Shown piece by piece: positions 16,816 to 25,447 of a stretch of 45,786 nt of DNA. The notes under the pieces were generated by a model, which did no database searches, was not told where the DNA came from, and saw nothing but the letters and a program-made list of their open reading frames with translations. Position 1 is the first letter of the stretch. Each line of letters begins with the position of its first letter. The DNA is taken from contig CAMDFL010000011.1 in assembly GCA_945897475.1 (NCBI GenBank), positions 1-45,786 on the forward strand, given 5' to 3'. This DNA is from Bordetella parapertussis. Its GTDB lineage: Bacteria; Pseudomonadota; Gammaproteobacteria; Burkholderiales; SG8-39. The position numbers and the translations under genes are program-made.

Positions 16816-18111
16816 CTAGGCTTCCACCCCGGGCAGCTCGATCATGCCGACGGCCACGGTGTGATTGCTGGCTTCATCAATCAGGATAAAGGACCCGGTC
16901 TCGCGGTTGTTGTCGTAGGCATCGACAAACAAAGGCTGGGCAAGGCTTAACGTCACATGGGCAATATCGTTCATCGCCAGTTGCGCGGGCGCCGCCTGGC
17001 GTTCCAGGGTGTTGATATCGACGCGATCGACAATGCGCCCGATCTTTGTCTTGACGCTGCGGCTGGTGTGTTTCAGCACGAAGCGGTTGGCGGTCGACAA
17101 GGGTTCTTCCGACATCCAGCAGATTCGCGCCGAGAGAGACTTCAGCACTAGTGGTGGCGCGGCCGGATCGCACAGCATATCGCCGCGCGAGATATCGATC
17201 TCATCCTCCAGCACCACGGTCACCGAATCGCCCGCGACCGCCACCGGCAGGGTCTGATCGAGCGATACGATTTCTTTCACGCGCGAGCTGCGATTCGAGG
17301 GCAGCACCAGTAATTCATCGCCGACCGAGAGTACGCCCGAGGCAAGGCGTCCCGCATAACCGCGGAAATCCGTGCCGGCGCCGGGACGCACAACGACTTG
17401 CACCGGGAAGCGAACCGGCAGCGAACTGGCCTCATTCAGCACGTTGATGTCTTCAAGGGCTGTGAGCAGGGTCGGGCCTTTGTACCAGGGCAAACCCGCC
17501 CCGGGTTCAACGATCTGGTCGCCGCGCAGCGCGGACATCGGAATAAAACGCATTTCACCCAGATCAAGTGATTGCGAGAAGACCAGAAAGTCCGCGCTAA
17601 TGCGCTCGAACACCGCTTGATCGTAATCGACCAGGTCCATCTTGTTGACGGCCACGATGATGTGGCGTACGCCCAGCAGATGCGCAATGTAGGTATGGCG
17701 GCGCGTTTGCGTAAGCACGCCTTTGCGTGCATCGATGAGGATGATGGCCGCATCGGCGGTGGATGCGCCGGTGACCATGTTGCGGGTGTATTGCTCGTGG
17801 CCAGGGGTATCGGCGATGATGAATTTGCGGCGTGGCGTGGCGAAGTAGCGGTAGGCCACATCGATGGTGATGCCTTGTTCGCGCTCGGCCTCCAGCCCGT
17901 CAGTTAACAACGACAGATCCAGTTCATCCTGGCCGCGCTTCCAGGTAGCGCGCTGCACCGCGGCGAGCTGGTCCTCGAATATCGCGCGGGAGTCATGCAG
18001 CAAGCGACCGATCAAGGTGCTCTTGCCGTCATCGACGCTGCCGGCGGTGATGAAGCGCAGCACGCCGGTGTCGGCTATAGCGTTTCGTTCCTGTTGTCCG
18101 ATGGCACTCAT
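16816..18111 (-). CDS. cysN: sulfate adenylyltransferase subunit 1 (GTPase)
   Basis: A 431-residue EF-Tu-like GTPase with P-loop GSVDDGKST (about 24-32), DTPGHEQYTRNM (G3) and NKMD (G4). It couples GTP hydrolysis to APS synthesis by CysD. The ATG at 18111 lies one base after the cysD stop and is preferred to an upstream start at 18186 that would run through cysD. There is no fused APS-kinase (CysC) domain, which fits the APS-reductase type of CysH here. Confidence 0.95.
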   Translation of the reverse strand: MSAIGQQERNAIADTGVLRFITAGSVDDGKSTLIGRLLHDSRAIFEDQLAAVQRATWKRGQDELDLSLLTDGLEAEREQGITIDVAYRYFATPRRKFIIADTPGHEQYTRNMVTGASTADAAIILIDARKGVLTQTRRHTYIAHLLGVRHIIVAVNKMDLVDYDQAVFERISADFLVFSQSLDLGEMRFIPMSALRGDQIVEPGAGLPWYKGPTLLTALEDINVLNEASSLPVRFPVQVVVRPGAGTDFRGYAGRLASGVLSVGDELLVLPSNRSSRVKEIVSLDQTLPVAVAGDSVTVVLEDEIDISRGDMLCDPAAPPLVLKSLSARICWMSEEPLSTANRFVLKHTSRSVKTKIGRIVDRVDINTLERQAAPAQLAMNDIAHVTLSLAQPLFVDAYDNNRETGSFILIDEASNHTVAVGMIELPGVEA

Positions 18112-18112
18112 T

Positions 18113-19057
18113 CTAGAAATATCCTTCTTTTTTCCGCCGTTCCATCGAAGCATCGGATGTTTGGTCGTCCATGCGCGTCGCGCCACGCTCGGTGATGGTG
18201 GTGACGGCGGTTTCCGCGATGATCTCGGCGGGCGTCGACGCGGTCGAGGCGACAGGACAGGTGCAAGTGATATCGCCCACGGTCCGAAAACGCACCGTCA
18301 TCTCCTCGATGGTCTCGCCATCAAGCGGCGGGGTGAGCGGCGTTACCGGCACCAGCAGGCCTTTGCGACGCACTATCTGGCGCTGATGCGCAAAGTAGAT
18401 GTGGGGTACGGCAAGTTCTTCCCTCTCGATGTATTGCCACACATCGAGTTCCGTCCAATTGCTGATGGGGAACACGCGCATGTGCTCGCCTTTGTGAACG
18501 CGGGTGTTGTAGAGGCTCCATAGTTCCGGGCGCTGGTTCTTGGGGTCCCACTGGCCGAACTCATCGCGAAACGAAAATACGCGTTCCTTGGCGCGCGCTT
18601 TTTCTTCATCGCGCCGGGCACCGCCGATGGCGGCGTCGAAGCCGAACTCTTCGATGGATTCGAGCAAAGTCACGGACTGTGCCGCGTTGCGGCTCTCAGA
18701 CGCTGAACGCAGGCGCACCGTGCCGCGTTTCATGGAGTCTTCTACCGAGCGCACCAGCAGGCGCTCGCCCAACTCCGCCGCGCGCATGTCGCGAAAGTCG
18801 AGCACCTCCTGAAAATTGTGGCCGGTGTCGATATGCAACAAGGGAAACGGAAATCGCGCGGGGCGAAACGCCTTCTCGGCCAGACGCAGGAGAATGATCG
18901 AATCCTTGCCGCCAGAGAAGAACAGCACCGGGTTGGCGCATTCGCCCGCCAGTTCGCGCAGGATGAAAATGGCTTCCGACTCGAGCCAATCCAGGTGGCT
19001 GCGCTTGGGCAGCGCTAATGACTTGGCGATCGGTCGATTTAGTACGGCGCTATTCAT
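18113..19057 (-). CDS. cysD: sulfate adenylyltransferase subunit 2
   Basis: A 314-residue PP-loop ATP pyrophosphatase with VLFFSGGKDS and LLHIDTGHNFQE, the catalytic subunit that makes APS from sulfate and ATP. The start ATG at 19057 overlaps the stop of cysH as ATGA, which indicates translational coupling. The C-terminal tail ends basic and aromatic (KKEGYF), as is usual for CysD. An upstream frame extension to 19138 lies inside cysH and is rejected. Confidence 0.95.
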   Translation of the reverse strand: MNSAVLNRPIAKSLALPKRSHLDWLESEAIFILRELAGECANPVLFFSGGKDSIILLRLAEKAFRPARFPFPLLHIDTGHNFQEVLDFRDMRAAELGERLLVRSVEDSMKRGTVRLRSASESRNAAQSVTLLESIEEFGFDAAIGGARRDEEKARAKERVFSFRDEFGQWDPKNQRPELWSLYNTRVHKGEHMRVFPISNWTELDVWQYIEREELAVPHIYFAHQRQIVRRKGLLVPVTPLTPPLDGETIEEMTVRFRTVGDITCTCPVASTASTPAEIIAETAVTTITERGATRMDDQTSDASMERRKKEGYF

Positions 19058-19851
19058 GCGACTTCCTTGCTGCGTTGAATTTTTCCATCCGGCCCGACAT
19101 GCAGGCCGCATTCCTTGGATTCGGGTTGTTCCCACCACCAGCGTCCGGCGCGCACATCCTCCCCTCCGACCACCGGGCGGGAGCAGGGCGCGCAGCCAAT
19201 CGAACGGTATCCTTGATCATAGAGGGCGTTGTAAGGAACTTCGTAGGCACGCAAATACGCCCAAACCTCGTTCTCGTTCCAGTCGCTTAGCGGGTTGAAT
19301 TTCTCCAGACCAAAGACCGAATCGAAAGCCTGCACCGCAAGCTCGTTGCGTGTTACCGACTGCTCGCGGCGCATGCCGGTGAGCCATGCGCGCTTATTGG
19401 CAAGGGCGCGGCGCAGCGGTTCGACTTTGCGGATTTCACAGCATTGCTTGCGTAGATCGACACTTTTATAGAAGGCATCGCGCCCATGCACGGTGACGTA
19501 TTGCCGCGCCGATTCGGGCTCAGGGCGATAGGTCCGGATGGCATTGCCGTATTTAGCGCCGATGGCATCGATGACCGCCAGCGTGTCGCCATGCATGCGC
19601 CCGGTATCCAGGGTAAAGATGGCGATGTCGATTTTGTTCCGCAAAATGGTGTCGGTGAGCACCATGTCTTCGATCGACAGGCTGGAAGCAAAAGTCGCGG
19701 GAGCGTATTCCTTTGAGATGCGGCCAAGCAGTGCCTCCAAGATGTCGATGCGCGCGCGAAGTTGCGCGTCGGGGTGGGTATCGGCGTTCACGGTGCGGTG
19801 CTTGACTGTTCGCTCAAGAAAGGCGGCGGCGGAATAACGGCTGCGGCTCAA
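19054..19851 (-). CDS. cysH: assimilatory APS reductase ([4Fe-4S] CysH type)
   Basis: A 265-residue protein with the PP-loop-like SSLSIEDMVLTD and the cluster ligands Cys137-Cys138 (KQCCEIRK) and Cys220-x2-Cys223. The catalytic Cys248 is in KECGLH. The cysteine pairs mark the adenylylsulfate-reducing bacterial form, which makes sulfite from APS with thioredoxin. The frame opens with a TTG at 19851, overlapping the DUF934 gene by 38 bases; a GTG at 19791 would avoid the overlap and remove only 20 residues. The true start is unsettled. Confidence 0.93.
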   Translation of the reverse strand: MSRSRYSAAAFLERTVKHRTVNADTHPDAQLRARIDILEALLGRISKEYAPATFASSLSIEDMVLTDTILRNKIDIAIFTLDTGRMHGDTLAVIDAIGAKYGNAIRTYRPEPESARQYVTVHGRDAFYKSVDLRKQCCEIRKVEPLRRALANKRAWLTGMRREQSVTRNELAVQAFDSVFGLEKFNPLSDWNENEVWAYLRAYEVPYNALYDQGYRSIGCAPCSRPVVGGEDVRAGRWWWEQPESKECGLHVGPDGKIQRSKEVA

Positions 19852-20332
19852 CCGCCGAGGCTTGATAGGCGTCGCTTAGTTCATCAAAGGCCTTCAACGC
19901 GCTCTCCTCATCTTCGCCTTCGCGCAGAGCGAAGGAGTCGAATCCGCAGCGCTGCATATTGAGCAGGTGATCGCGACCCACATCGCCGATGGCGCGAATT
20001 TCACCGGTATAGCCGTAGCGTTCTCGAAGCAGGCGTGCCGTGGTATAGCCACGGCCATCGGTGAACGCCGGAAAGTTCACTGCAATCAAAGGCAGTCGCG
20101 GCAAATCCGCTGCGATGGTTTCGGCAGCGTCTTTGCTGTCGAGCCACACGCCGGTTTTTCCGGCACGCAGGGCAAGCGCATCGTGGCGCTCGAGCCACAT
20201 TTTGAGCGGCACAATGACATCGCCTTCGGCTGGAACCGAGGGTAAATTTTCCCTCGAATCGCCGTCCGCCGCGATTTTAAGCAACAGCCACTTGTCGGCG
20301 ACGACGTGGTGATTCTGGATCAGCTTTGCCAT
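19814..20332 (-). CDS. DUF934 protein of the sulfite reductase operon
   Basis: A 172-residue protein of the DUF934 family (VPLKMWLERHDAL, NFPAFTDGRGYTTARLLRER, RAIGDVGRDHLLNMQRCGF). These proteins nearly always sit beside proteobacterial cysI and are thought to assist sulfite reductase, but their exact role is not established. The ATG at 20332 is chosen because AAGGA lies eight bases upstream. It overlaps the end of cysI by 56 bases in another frame and overlaps cysH at its own end, so the three genes are unusually compressed. Confidence 0.88.
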   Translation of the reverse strand: MAKLIQNHHVVADKWLLLKIAADGDSRENLPSVPAEGDVIVPLKMWLERHDALALRAGKTGVWLDSKDAAETIAADLPRLPLIAVNFPAFTDGRGYTTARLLRERYGYTGEIRAIGDVGRDHLLNMQRCGFDSFALREGEDEESALKAFDELSDAYQASAVEPQPLFRRRLS

Positions 20333-21992
20333 ACACATAGTCCTTGAATAAATCGGGTCCAATACGGTGCGCGACATCAATGAAGCGCTCGGCTTCGCTG
20401 TCGCGATGGTCCAAATAGCATTCGATCAGTTTTTCGATCACATCGGGCACTTCGGCGCGGGCGAACGAGGGGCCTATGACTTTGCCCAGAGACGCTTTGA
20501 CGCCTTTTCGTACTTCGCCCTGGTTGCCGCCGATCTCGATTTGGTACCACTCCTCGCCACCTTTATCCACGCCGAGAATGCCGATGTGCCCCACGTGGTG
20601 GTGGCCGCAGGCATTCATGCAGCCGGAGATATTGAGATCGATTTCGCCGATGTCGTGCAGGTAATCGAGGTTGTCGAAACGCTCCTGTATGGATTGGGCC
20701 ACGGGGATCGACTTGGCGTTCGCCAGAGAACAGAAATCACCGCCGGGGCAGCAGATGATGTTGGTGAGAAGGCCGATATTCGGCGTGGCCATGCCAAGGT
20801 TCTTTGCCTCAATCCACAACGCGTTCAGATCGGTGAGCGCAACGTCGGCGAGAATCAGGTTCTGCTCGTGCGATACGCGAAGTTCGCCAAACGAGTAACG
20901 ATCCGAGAGATCGGCCACCGCATCCAATTGCGCCGAAGTGGCGTCGCCGGGCGGAACACCCGTGGGTTTCAACGACAATGTCACCGCGGCATAGCCCGGC
21001 ACTTTGTGGGGATGGACGTTGCGCAAATGCCAGTTGCGAAAGGCAGTATCCGATTTGAGCAAGGCCTCAAGCGACGCGTCGCGCTCGGGCAGCCGCGCAT
21101 AAGCGGGCCGTGTAAAGCGCCGCTCGACGCGATCGACTTCGGCCTGGATCAACGTATTGGGCCCGTCTTTCAATTGCAGCCACTCGGCCTCCACTTCCTC
21201 GCGGAAGCGCTGCGGGCCATGCTCTTTCACCACGAATTTGACGCGCGCTTTGTTGATGTTGTCGCGCCGTCCATGGCGGTTGTAGATGCGCAGCACCGCC
21301 TCCAGGTAGGTCAGCAGGTGTTGCCAGGGCAGGAACTCGCGCACTGTATGGCCCACCATCGGCGTGCGCCCAAGGCCGCCGCCAACCACCACGCGGAAAC
21401 CCACGGCGCCGTCGTCGGCGCGCACCGCGTGCAGGCCGATGTCGTGGACCTCGGTGGCGGCGCGATCGGAGGCCGCGCCGTTCATCGCGATCTTGAATTT
21501 GCGCGGCAGCCAGGTGAATTCGGGATGGAAGGTGGACCACTGGCGCATGATTTCGCACCACACGAAGGAATCGACGATCTCATCTTTGGCCACGCCGGCG
21601 AAATGATCGGTGGTGATGTTGCGCACGCAGTTGCCCGAGGTCTGAATGGCGTGCATCTGCACGCTTGCGAGATCGGCAAGAATATCGGGCACTTCTTCGA
21701 GCTTGGGCCAGTTGTACTGGATGTTCTGGCGCGTGCTGAAGTGGCCGTAGTCGCGATCGTACTTGCGCGCGATGTGCGCGAACATGCGCATCTGCTTCGA
21801 GGAGAGCAGGCCGTAGGGCACTGCCACGCGCAGCATCGGCGCATAGCGCTGCACATACAGGCCGTTCCTGAGGCGCAGCGCACGGAACTCGTCTTCCGAC
21901 AGTTTCCCCGCAAGGAAGCGCTTCGTTTGGTCGCGGAATTGCTCGACACGCTGGTCAACCACTTTTTGATCAATTTCGTCGTAGATATACAT
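20277..21992 (-). CDS. cysI: nitrite/sulfite reductase hemoprotein
   Basis: A 571-residue siroheme reductase of normal length. The cluster ligands are Cys415-x5-Cys421 and Cys458-x3-Cys462 (GCMNACGHHH). Two ferredoxin-like half domains are visible, with STRQNIQYNWPKL and GLGRTPMVGHTVREF among the conserved blocks. It reduces sulfite to sulfide. No CysJ flavoprotein is nearby, so electrons probably come from ferredoxin or another donor. The ATG at 21992 follows AAAGAG; a longer frame up to 22250 crosses the exporter relic and is rejected. It is the first intact gene of the cys operon. Confidence 0.93.
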   Translation of the reverse strand: MYIYDEIDQKVVDQRVEQFRDQTKRFLAGKLSEDEFRALRLRNGLYVQRYAPMLRVAVPYGLLSSKQMRMFAHIARKYDRDYGHFSTRQNIQYNWPKLEEVPDILADLASVQMHAIQTSGNCVRNITTDHFAGVAKDEIVDSFVWCEIMRQWSTFHPEFTWLPRKFKIAMNGAASDRAATEVHDIGLHAVRADDGAVGFRVVVGGGLGRTPMVGHTVREFLPWQHLLTYLEAVLRIYNRHGRRDNINKARVKFVVKEHGPQRFREEVEAEWLQLKDGPNTLIQAEVDRVERRFTRPAYARLPERDASLEALLKSDTAFRNWHLRNVHPHKVPGYAAVTLSLKPTGVPPGDATSAQLDAVADLSDRYSFGELRVSHEQNLILADVALTDLNALWIEAKNLGMATPNIGLLTNIICCPGGDFCSLANAKSIPVAQSIQERFDNLDYLHDIGEIDLNISGCMNACGHHHVGHIGILGVDKGGEEWYQIEIGGNQGEVRKGVKASLGKVIGPSFARAEVPDVIEKLIECYLDHRDSEAERFIDVAHRIGPDLFKDYVYGKADPESPRRRRQVAVA

Positions 21993-22037
21993 AAAGTGCT
22001 CTTTCGCCGCTAGAGGACCGCGGATTGTATTGGTTTC

Positions 22038-22076
22038 ATAAGGCGAGCTTGCCGTGCTTATAAGGCGAGCTTGCCG
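22038..22076. repeat. 17-bp direct repeat (two copies, 22-bp period)
   Basis: ATAAGGCGAGCTTGCCG occurs at 22038-22054 and again at 22060-22076, separated by five bases. The second copy covers the last codons and stop of the TauE/SafE relic, so the first looks like a local tandem duplication. It lies in the cysI leader region. Confidence 0.85.
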
Positions 22077-22245
22077 CCGATAAGGACCAGCAGAGTGGCC
22101 AGAAAACCGCGCAGCGCACGCTCGGGCAGGCGGTGGCTGATGGGGTTGCCAAGCCAGATTCCCGGCAGCGAGCCACCGCCGACGCCGGTCATACCGACAT
22201 AGCCCCGACCGAGACGCCAGAAACGCTGTAAGCCCAGAATTCCAA
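22058..22245 (-). pseudogene. collapsed TauE/SafE-family sulfite exporter gene
   Basis: Read on the minus strand from a TTG at 22245 with AGGA eight bases upstream, the sequence gives MEFWAYSVSGVSVGA, then after a one-base deletion VGMTGVGGGSL, and then directly PGIWLGNPISHRLPERALR and FLATLLVLIGGKLAL followed by TAA. The first part matches the start of TauE/SafE exporters and the second their last 35 residues. The roughly 180 central residues are missing. The junction falls at Gly-Ser-Leu, a tripeptide found at both sites in intact family members. Such exporters commonly sit just ahead of cysI, so this is a decayed former operon member. Seen: the residues and frames. Known: the family pattern. 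Inferred: the deletion route. Confidence 0.75.
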
Positions 22246-22336
22246 AGCAAGATTCCTAGAAAAGCGGGAACGAAAAAAATGAGGACGAATTCTAGCTTTG
22301 CTTCTAATGCCTATTTAGAATTAATATGCACTTTCT

Positions 22337-22355
22337 TATATCAATTAGAGATATA
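22337..22355. promoter_or_regulatory. short AT-rich palindrome before cysB
   Basis: TATATC (22337-22342) and GATATA (22350-22355) form an inverted repeat with a 7-base spacer, ending three bases before the cysB start. It lies in the divergent cysI-cysB region and could be a CysB autoregulatory site, but LysR-type sites are degenerate and this one is short. Confidence 0.3.
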
Positions 22356-22358
22356 GAA

Positions 22359-23300
22359 ATGAATTTTCAGCAACTCCGATACGCACGGGAAATCGCGCGT
22401 CAGGGTTTAAGTCTGACTGCTGCGGCCGAAAAGCTGTTCACCTCCCAGTCCGGGATTTCAAAACAAATCAAAGAGTTGGAGTCGGAACTTGGCATCCAGA
22501 TTTTCGTTCGTCACGGCAAACGGCTGGTGGCACTGACTGAACCCGGCCAGGCGGCGCTCAAAATCATCGACCGCATTTTGCTCGAGACCGAGAATCTCAG
22601 ATCCGTGGCCCGGGAATTTACTGCGCAGGACAGTGGCACCTTGACCATTGCGACCACCCACACCCAGGCGCGCTACTCCTTGCCGCGCGTGGTCACCGAA
22701 TTCAAGCGCCGCTACCCCAACGTCCACCTGGCCCTGCAACAAGGCAATCCCATGCAGATCGGCGAAATGGTGTCGGCAGGTAACGCCGACATCGGCATCG
22801 CCACTGAAGCCTTGAACAGCTTTTCAAAATTACTGGCGCTACCGGGCTACAACTGGACCCACTGCGTTGTGGTGCCGCATACACATGAACTCGTGCGAGC
22901 GCCGCGCATCACGCTGGAGTTACTTGCGAAATACCCTATTGTCACCTACGACCTTGCTTTCGCCGGCCGCGCCAACATCGATGCCGCATTTGCGGCGAAA
23001 GGCATCACCCCCGACATCGTCCTCGCCGCCATCGATGCCGATGTCATCAAAACCTACGCCGAGTCGGGATTGGGGATAGGCATCGTCGCCTCGGTGGCCT
23101 ATGACCCCGAGCGCGATCGCGGACTGAAGATGATCGACGCTTCGCATCTGTTTCGCACCAACACCACGCGCGTTGCGATCCGGCGCGATGCGCTGCTGCG
23201 GGCCTATGCGTATGAGTTCATCGAACTGTTCGCACCGCAGTTGACAAGGAAGAGCATCGAGGCTGCCATGGCGGGGGTGAGTGATGACTACGAGTTATAA
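22359..23300 (+). CDS. cysB: CysB-type LysR transcriptional regulator
   Basis: A 313-residue LysR protein starting MNFQQLRYAREIAR, typical of CysB/Cbl. The winged HTH covers about 1-60 (LSLTAAAEKLFTSQSGISKQ), and the effector-binding domain has IATTHTQARYSLP (about 90-105), the CysB ligand-pocket signature. It senses O- or N-acetylserine and activates cys genes. It is divergent from the cys operon, with the exporter relic between them. The ATG at 22359 is preferred; an in-frame ATG at 22326 would only add a non-conserved leader. Confidence 0.93.
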   Translation: MNFQQLRYAREIARQGLSLTAAAEKLFTSQSGISKQIKELESELGIQIFVRHGKRLVALTEPGQAALKIIDRILLETENLRSVAREFTAQDSGTLTIATTHTQARYSLPRVVTEFKRRYPNVHLALQQGNPMQIGEMVSAGNADIGIATEALNSFSKLLALPGYNWTHCVVVPHTHELVRAPRITLELLAKYPIVTYDLAFAGRANIDAAFAAKGITPDIVLAAIDADVIKTYAESGLGIGIVASVAYDPERDRGLKMIDASHLFRTNTTRVAIRRDALLRAYAYEFIELFAPQLTRKSIEAAMAGVSDDYEL

Positions 23301-23400
23301 AGTCACTAAACGGCCCGCGGCATAAGGGGCGACGCTGCAATCACCCGGTTTCGAATTTCACGATAAGCTGTCATCGGGCTAGGTATTGTGAGACCGGAGA

Positions 23401-23784
23401 ATGTCATCGAAGCAATCATTAATGATCGGCGGCAGCGAAAGCAAATCCGTTACTGATGCCCGCCGGCACCAGGCCGAGCGCGAGCAGACTTATCGCGAAC
23501 AGGCGTTAAAGCTTTACCCCTGGGTCTGCACGCGATGCGCGCGCGAATTCGCCGGCAAGCGGCTGCGCGAGCTCACGGTGCATCACAAGGATCACAACCA
23601 CGACAACAATCCGCGCGACGGCAGCAATTGGGAGTTGCTGTGCATTTACTGCCACGAAAACGAGCATGCGCGGCAACTGGAGGCGAATGCCGCGAACCCG
23701 GCCGCGCCGCGGGCGAAACAAGCGCCAGCCTCCACGTTCCAGCCATTCGCCGGCCTCGCGGATTTGCTGAAGCGCAAGTCCTGA
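23401..23784 (+). CDS. YajD-like HNH nuclease
   Basis: A 127-residue protein with zinc-ligand pairs Cys43-x2-Cys46 and Cys81-x2-Cys84 and the core LTVHHKDHNHDNNP (His61-His62) ending LLCIYCHENEH. This is the HNH fold of the YajD family, a putative endonuclease of unknown biological role. There is no toxin, phage or restriction gene nearby. The Ala/Pro-rich C-terminal tail (about 93-115) is probably flexible. Confidence 0.88.
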   Translation: MSSKQSLMIGGSESKSVTDARRHQAEREQTYREQALKLYPWVCTRCAREFAGKRLRELTVHHKDHNHDNNPRDGSNWELLCIYCHENEHARQLEANAANPAAPRAKQAPASTFQPFAGLADLLKRKS

Positions 23785-23853
23785 CGGGACGATCATCACT
23801 TTTACGGCGATCTGCTAGAGTGCGGGCGATTCAATGGCCTTGAGGGTGTTTTC

Positions 23854-24867
23854 ATGAAATCACGCAGCACTGTTTCCCGCGCAGCGATGTTTGTGCTGAT
23901 GCTTCTCGGTTCGGTTGCGTTCGCGCAGCCGGTGGTCTTGAAGTTCGCCAGCTTCGAGCCGCCGCAGGCAACCTTCACCGCCAAGGTCTTCCAGGCTTGG
24001 GCAGACGATGTCAGCAAGGCCTCCAACGGAACCTTGAAGATCGAAATCTTTGCCGGTGGCACTCTGGGGCGCAACCCGTTGCAGCAGTTCAAGCTGGTGC
24101 AGGATGGTGTCGCTGACATCGCTTGGGCCGTCGCCGGTTACACGCCTGGCCGATTCGATGATACCGAGGTCGCCGAGCTGCCCTTCCTGGTGAATAGCGC
24201 CTTCGAGGGCTCGGTGGTATTGACGCGACTGGCGGCGAGAAACGAGCTGGTGGGCTTCGCCGATTTGAAACTGCTTTTGATTGGCGCGGTGCCGCCGGTG
24301 AGTATTCATGGCACCTTTCCAATCCGGTCGCTCGCCGACTTGAAGGGCAAGCGCCTGCGCACGGGTAGTGGGCTCAATGGCAAGGTGGTTACCGCGATGG
24401 GCGGTGTGCCGGTGCTCATTGGTGCGCCGCAAACCACGGAGGCGATTTCCAAGGGCGTGGTCGATGGCGCGCTGGCGGAGTGGAATTTCGTCGATACCTT
24501 CAAGGTTCACGAGGTCGCGTTCAACCATATGGCGCTGCCGCTGGGGGGCACGGCGATCATGGTGCCGATGATGAAAGAGCGTTTCGACAAACTGCCGCCG
24601 GCCGCGCGCGCCGCGATCGACAAGTACAGCGGCGAAGCGTTTGCACGGCGCTTCGCCGCAATCGCCGATGCCACCATTACCTCGGTGCCGGCAGCGTTGG
24701 CCAAGCGTGGCAAGAACACCATCGTGGTGCCTGACGCGACGACGCGCGACGCGTTTCGCACCGCGGTTCAGCCGGTAGTGACCGAGTGGCGCAAGGAAAA
24801 ACCGCGCAACGAAAGAGTCTTCAAGTCTTTCGTCACCGAGCTTGAGCGCCTGCGCGCGGCCAAGTAA
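23854..24867 (+). CDS. TRAP transporter periplasmic receptor (DctP family)
   Basis: A 337-residue receptor with signal peptide to about residue 24 (SVAFA-QP). Family blocks include KFASFEPPQATF, GGTLGRNPLQQFKLVQDGVADI, LKGKRLRTGSG and the carboxylate-binding Arg region. It delivers an organic acid to the membrane part encoded by the next two genes. The ligand cannot be read from sequence. Confidence 0.92.
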   Translation: MKSRSTVSRAAMFVLMLLGSVAFAQPVVLKFASFEPPQATFTAKVFQAWADDVSKASNGTLKIEIFAGGTLGRNPLQQFKLVQDGVADIAWAVAGYTPGRFDDTEVAELPFLVNSAFEGSVVLTRLAARNELVGFADLKLLLIGAVPPVSIHGTFPIRSLADLKGKRLRTGSGLNGKVVTAMGGVPVLIGAPQTTEAISKGVVDGALAEWNFVDTFKVHEVAFNHMALPLGGTAIMVPMMKERFDKLPPAARAAIDKYSGEAFARRFAAIADATITSVPAALAKRGKNTIVVPDATTRDAFRTAVQPVVTEWRKEKPRNERVFKSFVTELERLRAAK

Positions 24868-24909
24868 GGCATGCTTTTGAAGCAACAAATTCAGGTCGCA
24901 TAAACCGCC

Positions 24910-25410
24910 GTGCTCGGCTCCATCGAGCGCGGCATCAATCGGCTTGCGCTCTTCCTGGCGCTGAGCGCGACGGCGGGATTGCTGCTGGTGGCTCTCGCGA
25001 CCATGGTGGATGTGCTGCTGCGCTGGTTGTTCAGGGCGCCGATTCCCGGATTGGGTGAAATCTCGGCTCTCTTTACCGCCGTGATTGTGTCCGCCTGCTT
25101 TCCGATGCTGATTGCGCAACGCGGCAATGTGACCATTCGCTTTGTGGGTTCAGTCCTGGGCCCGCGCATCGCGCGTGTGCTGGATGCCTTTGGTGCTCTG
25201 GTTTGCGCAGTATTTTTTAGCGCCATGACCTGGCAATACCTGCGCTTTTCCATTGAGATGACCGGCGCGGGTGAATCCACGCCGATCCTGCGATGGCCGG
25301 TGGGGCCGTGGTGGTGGGTGGTGACGCTGATGATTACCATTGCAGCGCTGATTGCCTATGTCGTGTTTGTCCGCGAGGCGCGCGGCCAACTCGAAAAAGT
25401 CGAGTCGTGA
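24910..25410 (+). CDS. TRAP transporter small permease (DctQ family)
   Basis: A 166-residue membrane protein with four helices and the DctQ pattern VDVLLRWLFRAPIPGLGEIS and PMLIAQRGNVTI. It starts at a GTG (24910), 42 bases after the receptor. It forms the membrane complex with the large permease, whose ATG lies 37 bases after its stop. Confidence 0.9.
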   Translation: MLGSIERGINRLALFLALSATAGLLLVALATMVDVLLRWLFRAPIPGLGEISALFTAVIVSACFPMLIAQRGNVTIRFVGSVLGPRIARVLDAFGALVCAVFFSAMTWQYLRFSIEMTGAGESTPILRWPVGPWWWVVTLMITIAALIAYVVFVREARGQLEKVES

Positions 25411-25447
25411 ACATGCCCGCCCTAGAAAATCCGTAGCGCCTATCGAC

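Noticed and set aside
20367-22013. A 548-residue open frame antisense to cysI
   Set aside because: It lies wholly opposite a well-conserved reductase with all its cluster ligands; the translation is His/Val/Ala-rich with no family pattern. It is a GC-driven shadow.
23860-25119. A 419-residue frame antisense to the TRAP receptor and small permease
   Set aside because: It spans two genes of a standard TRAP operon and shows no recognisable domain.
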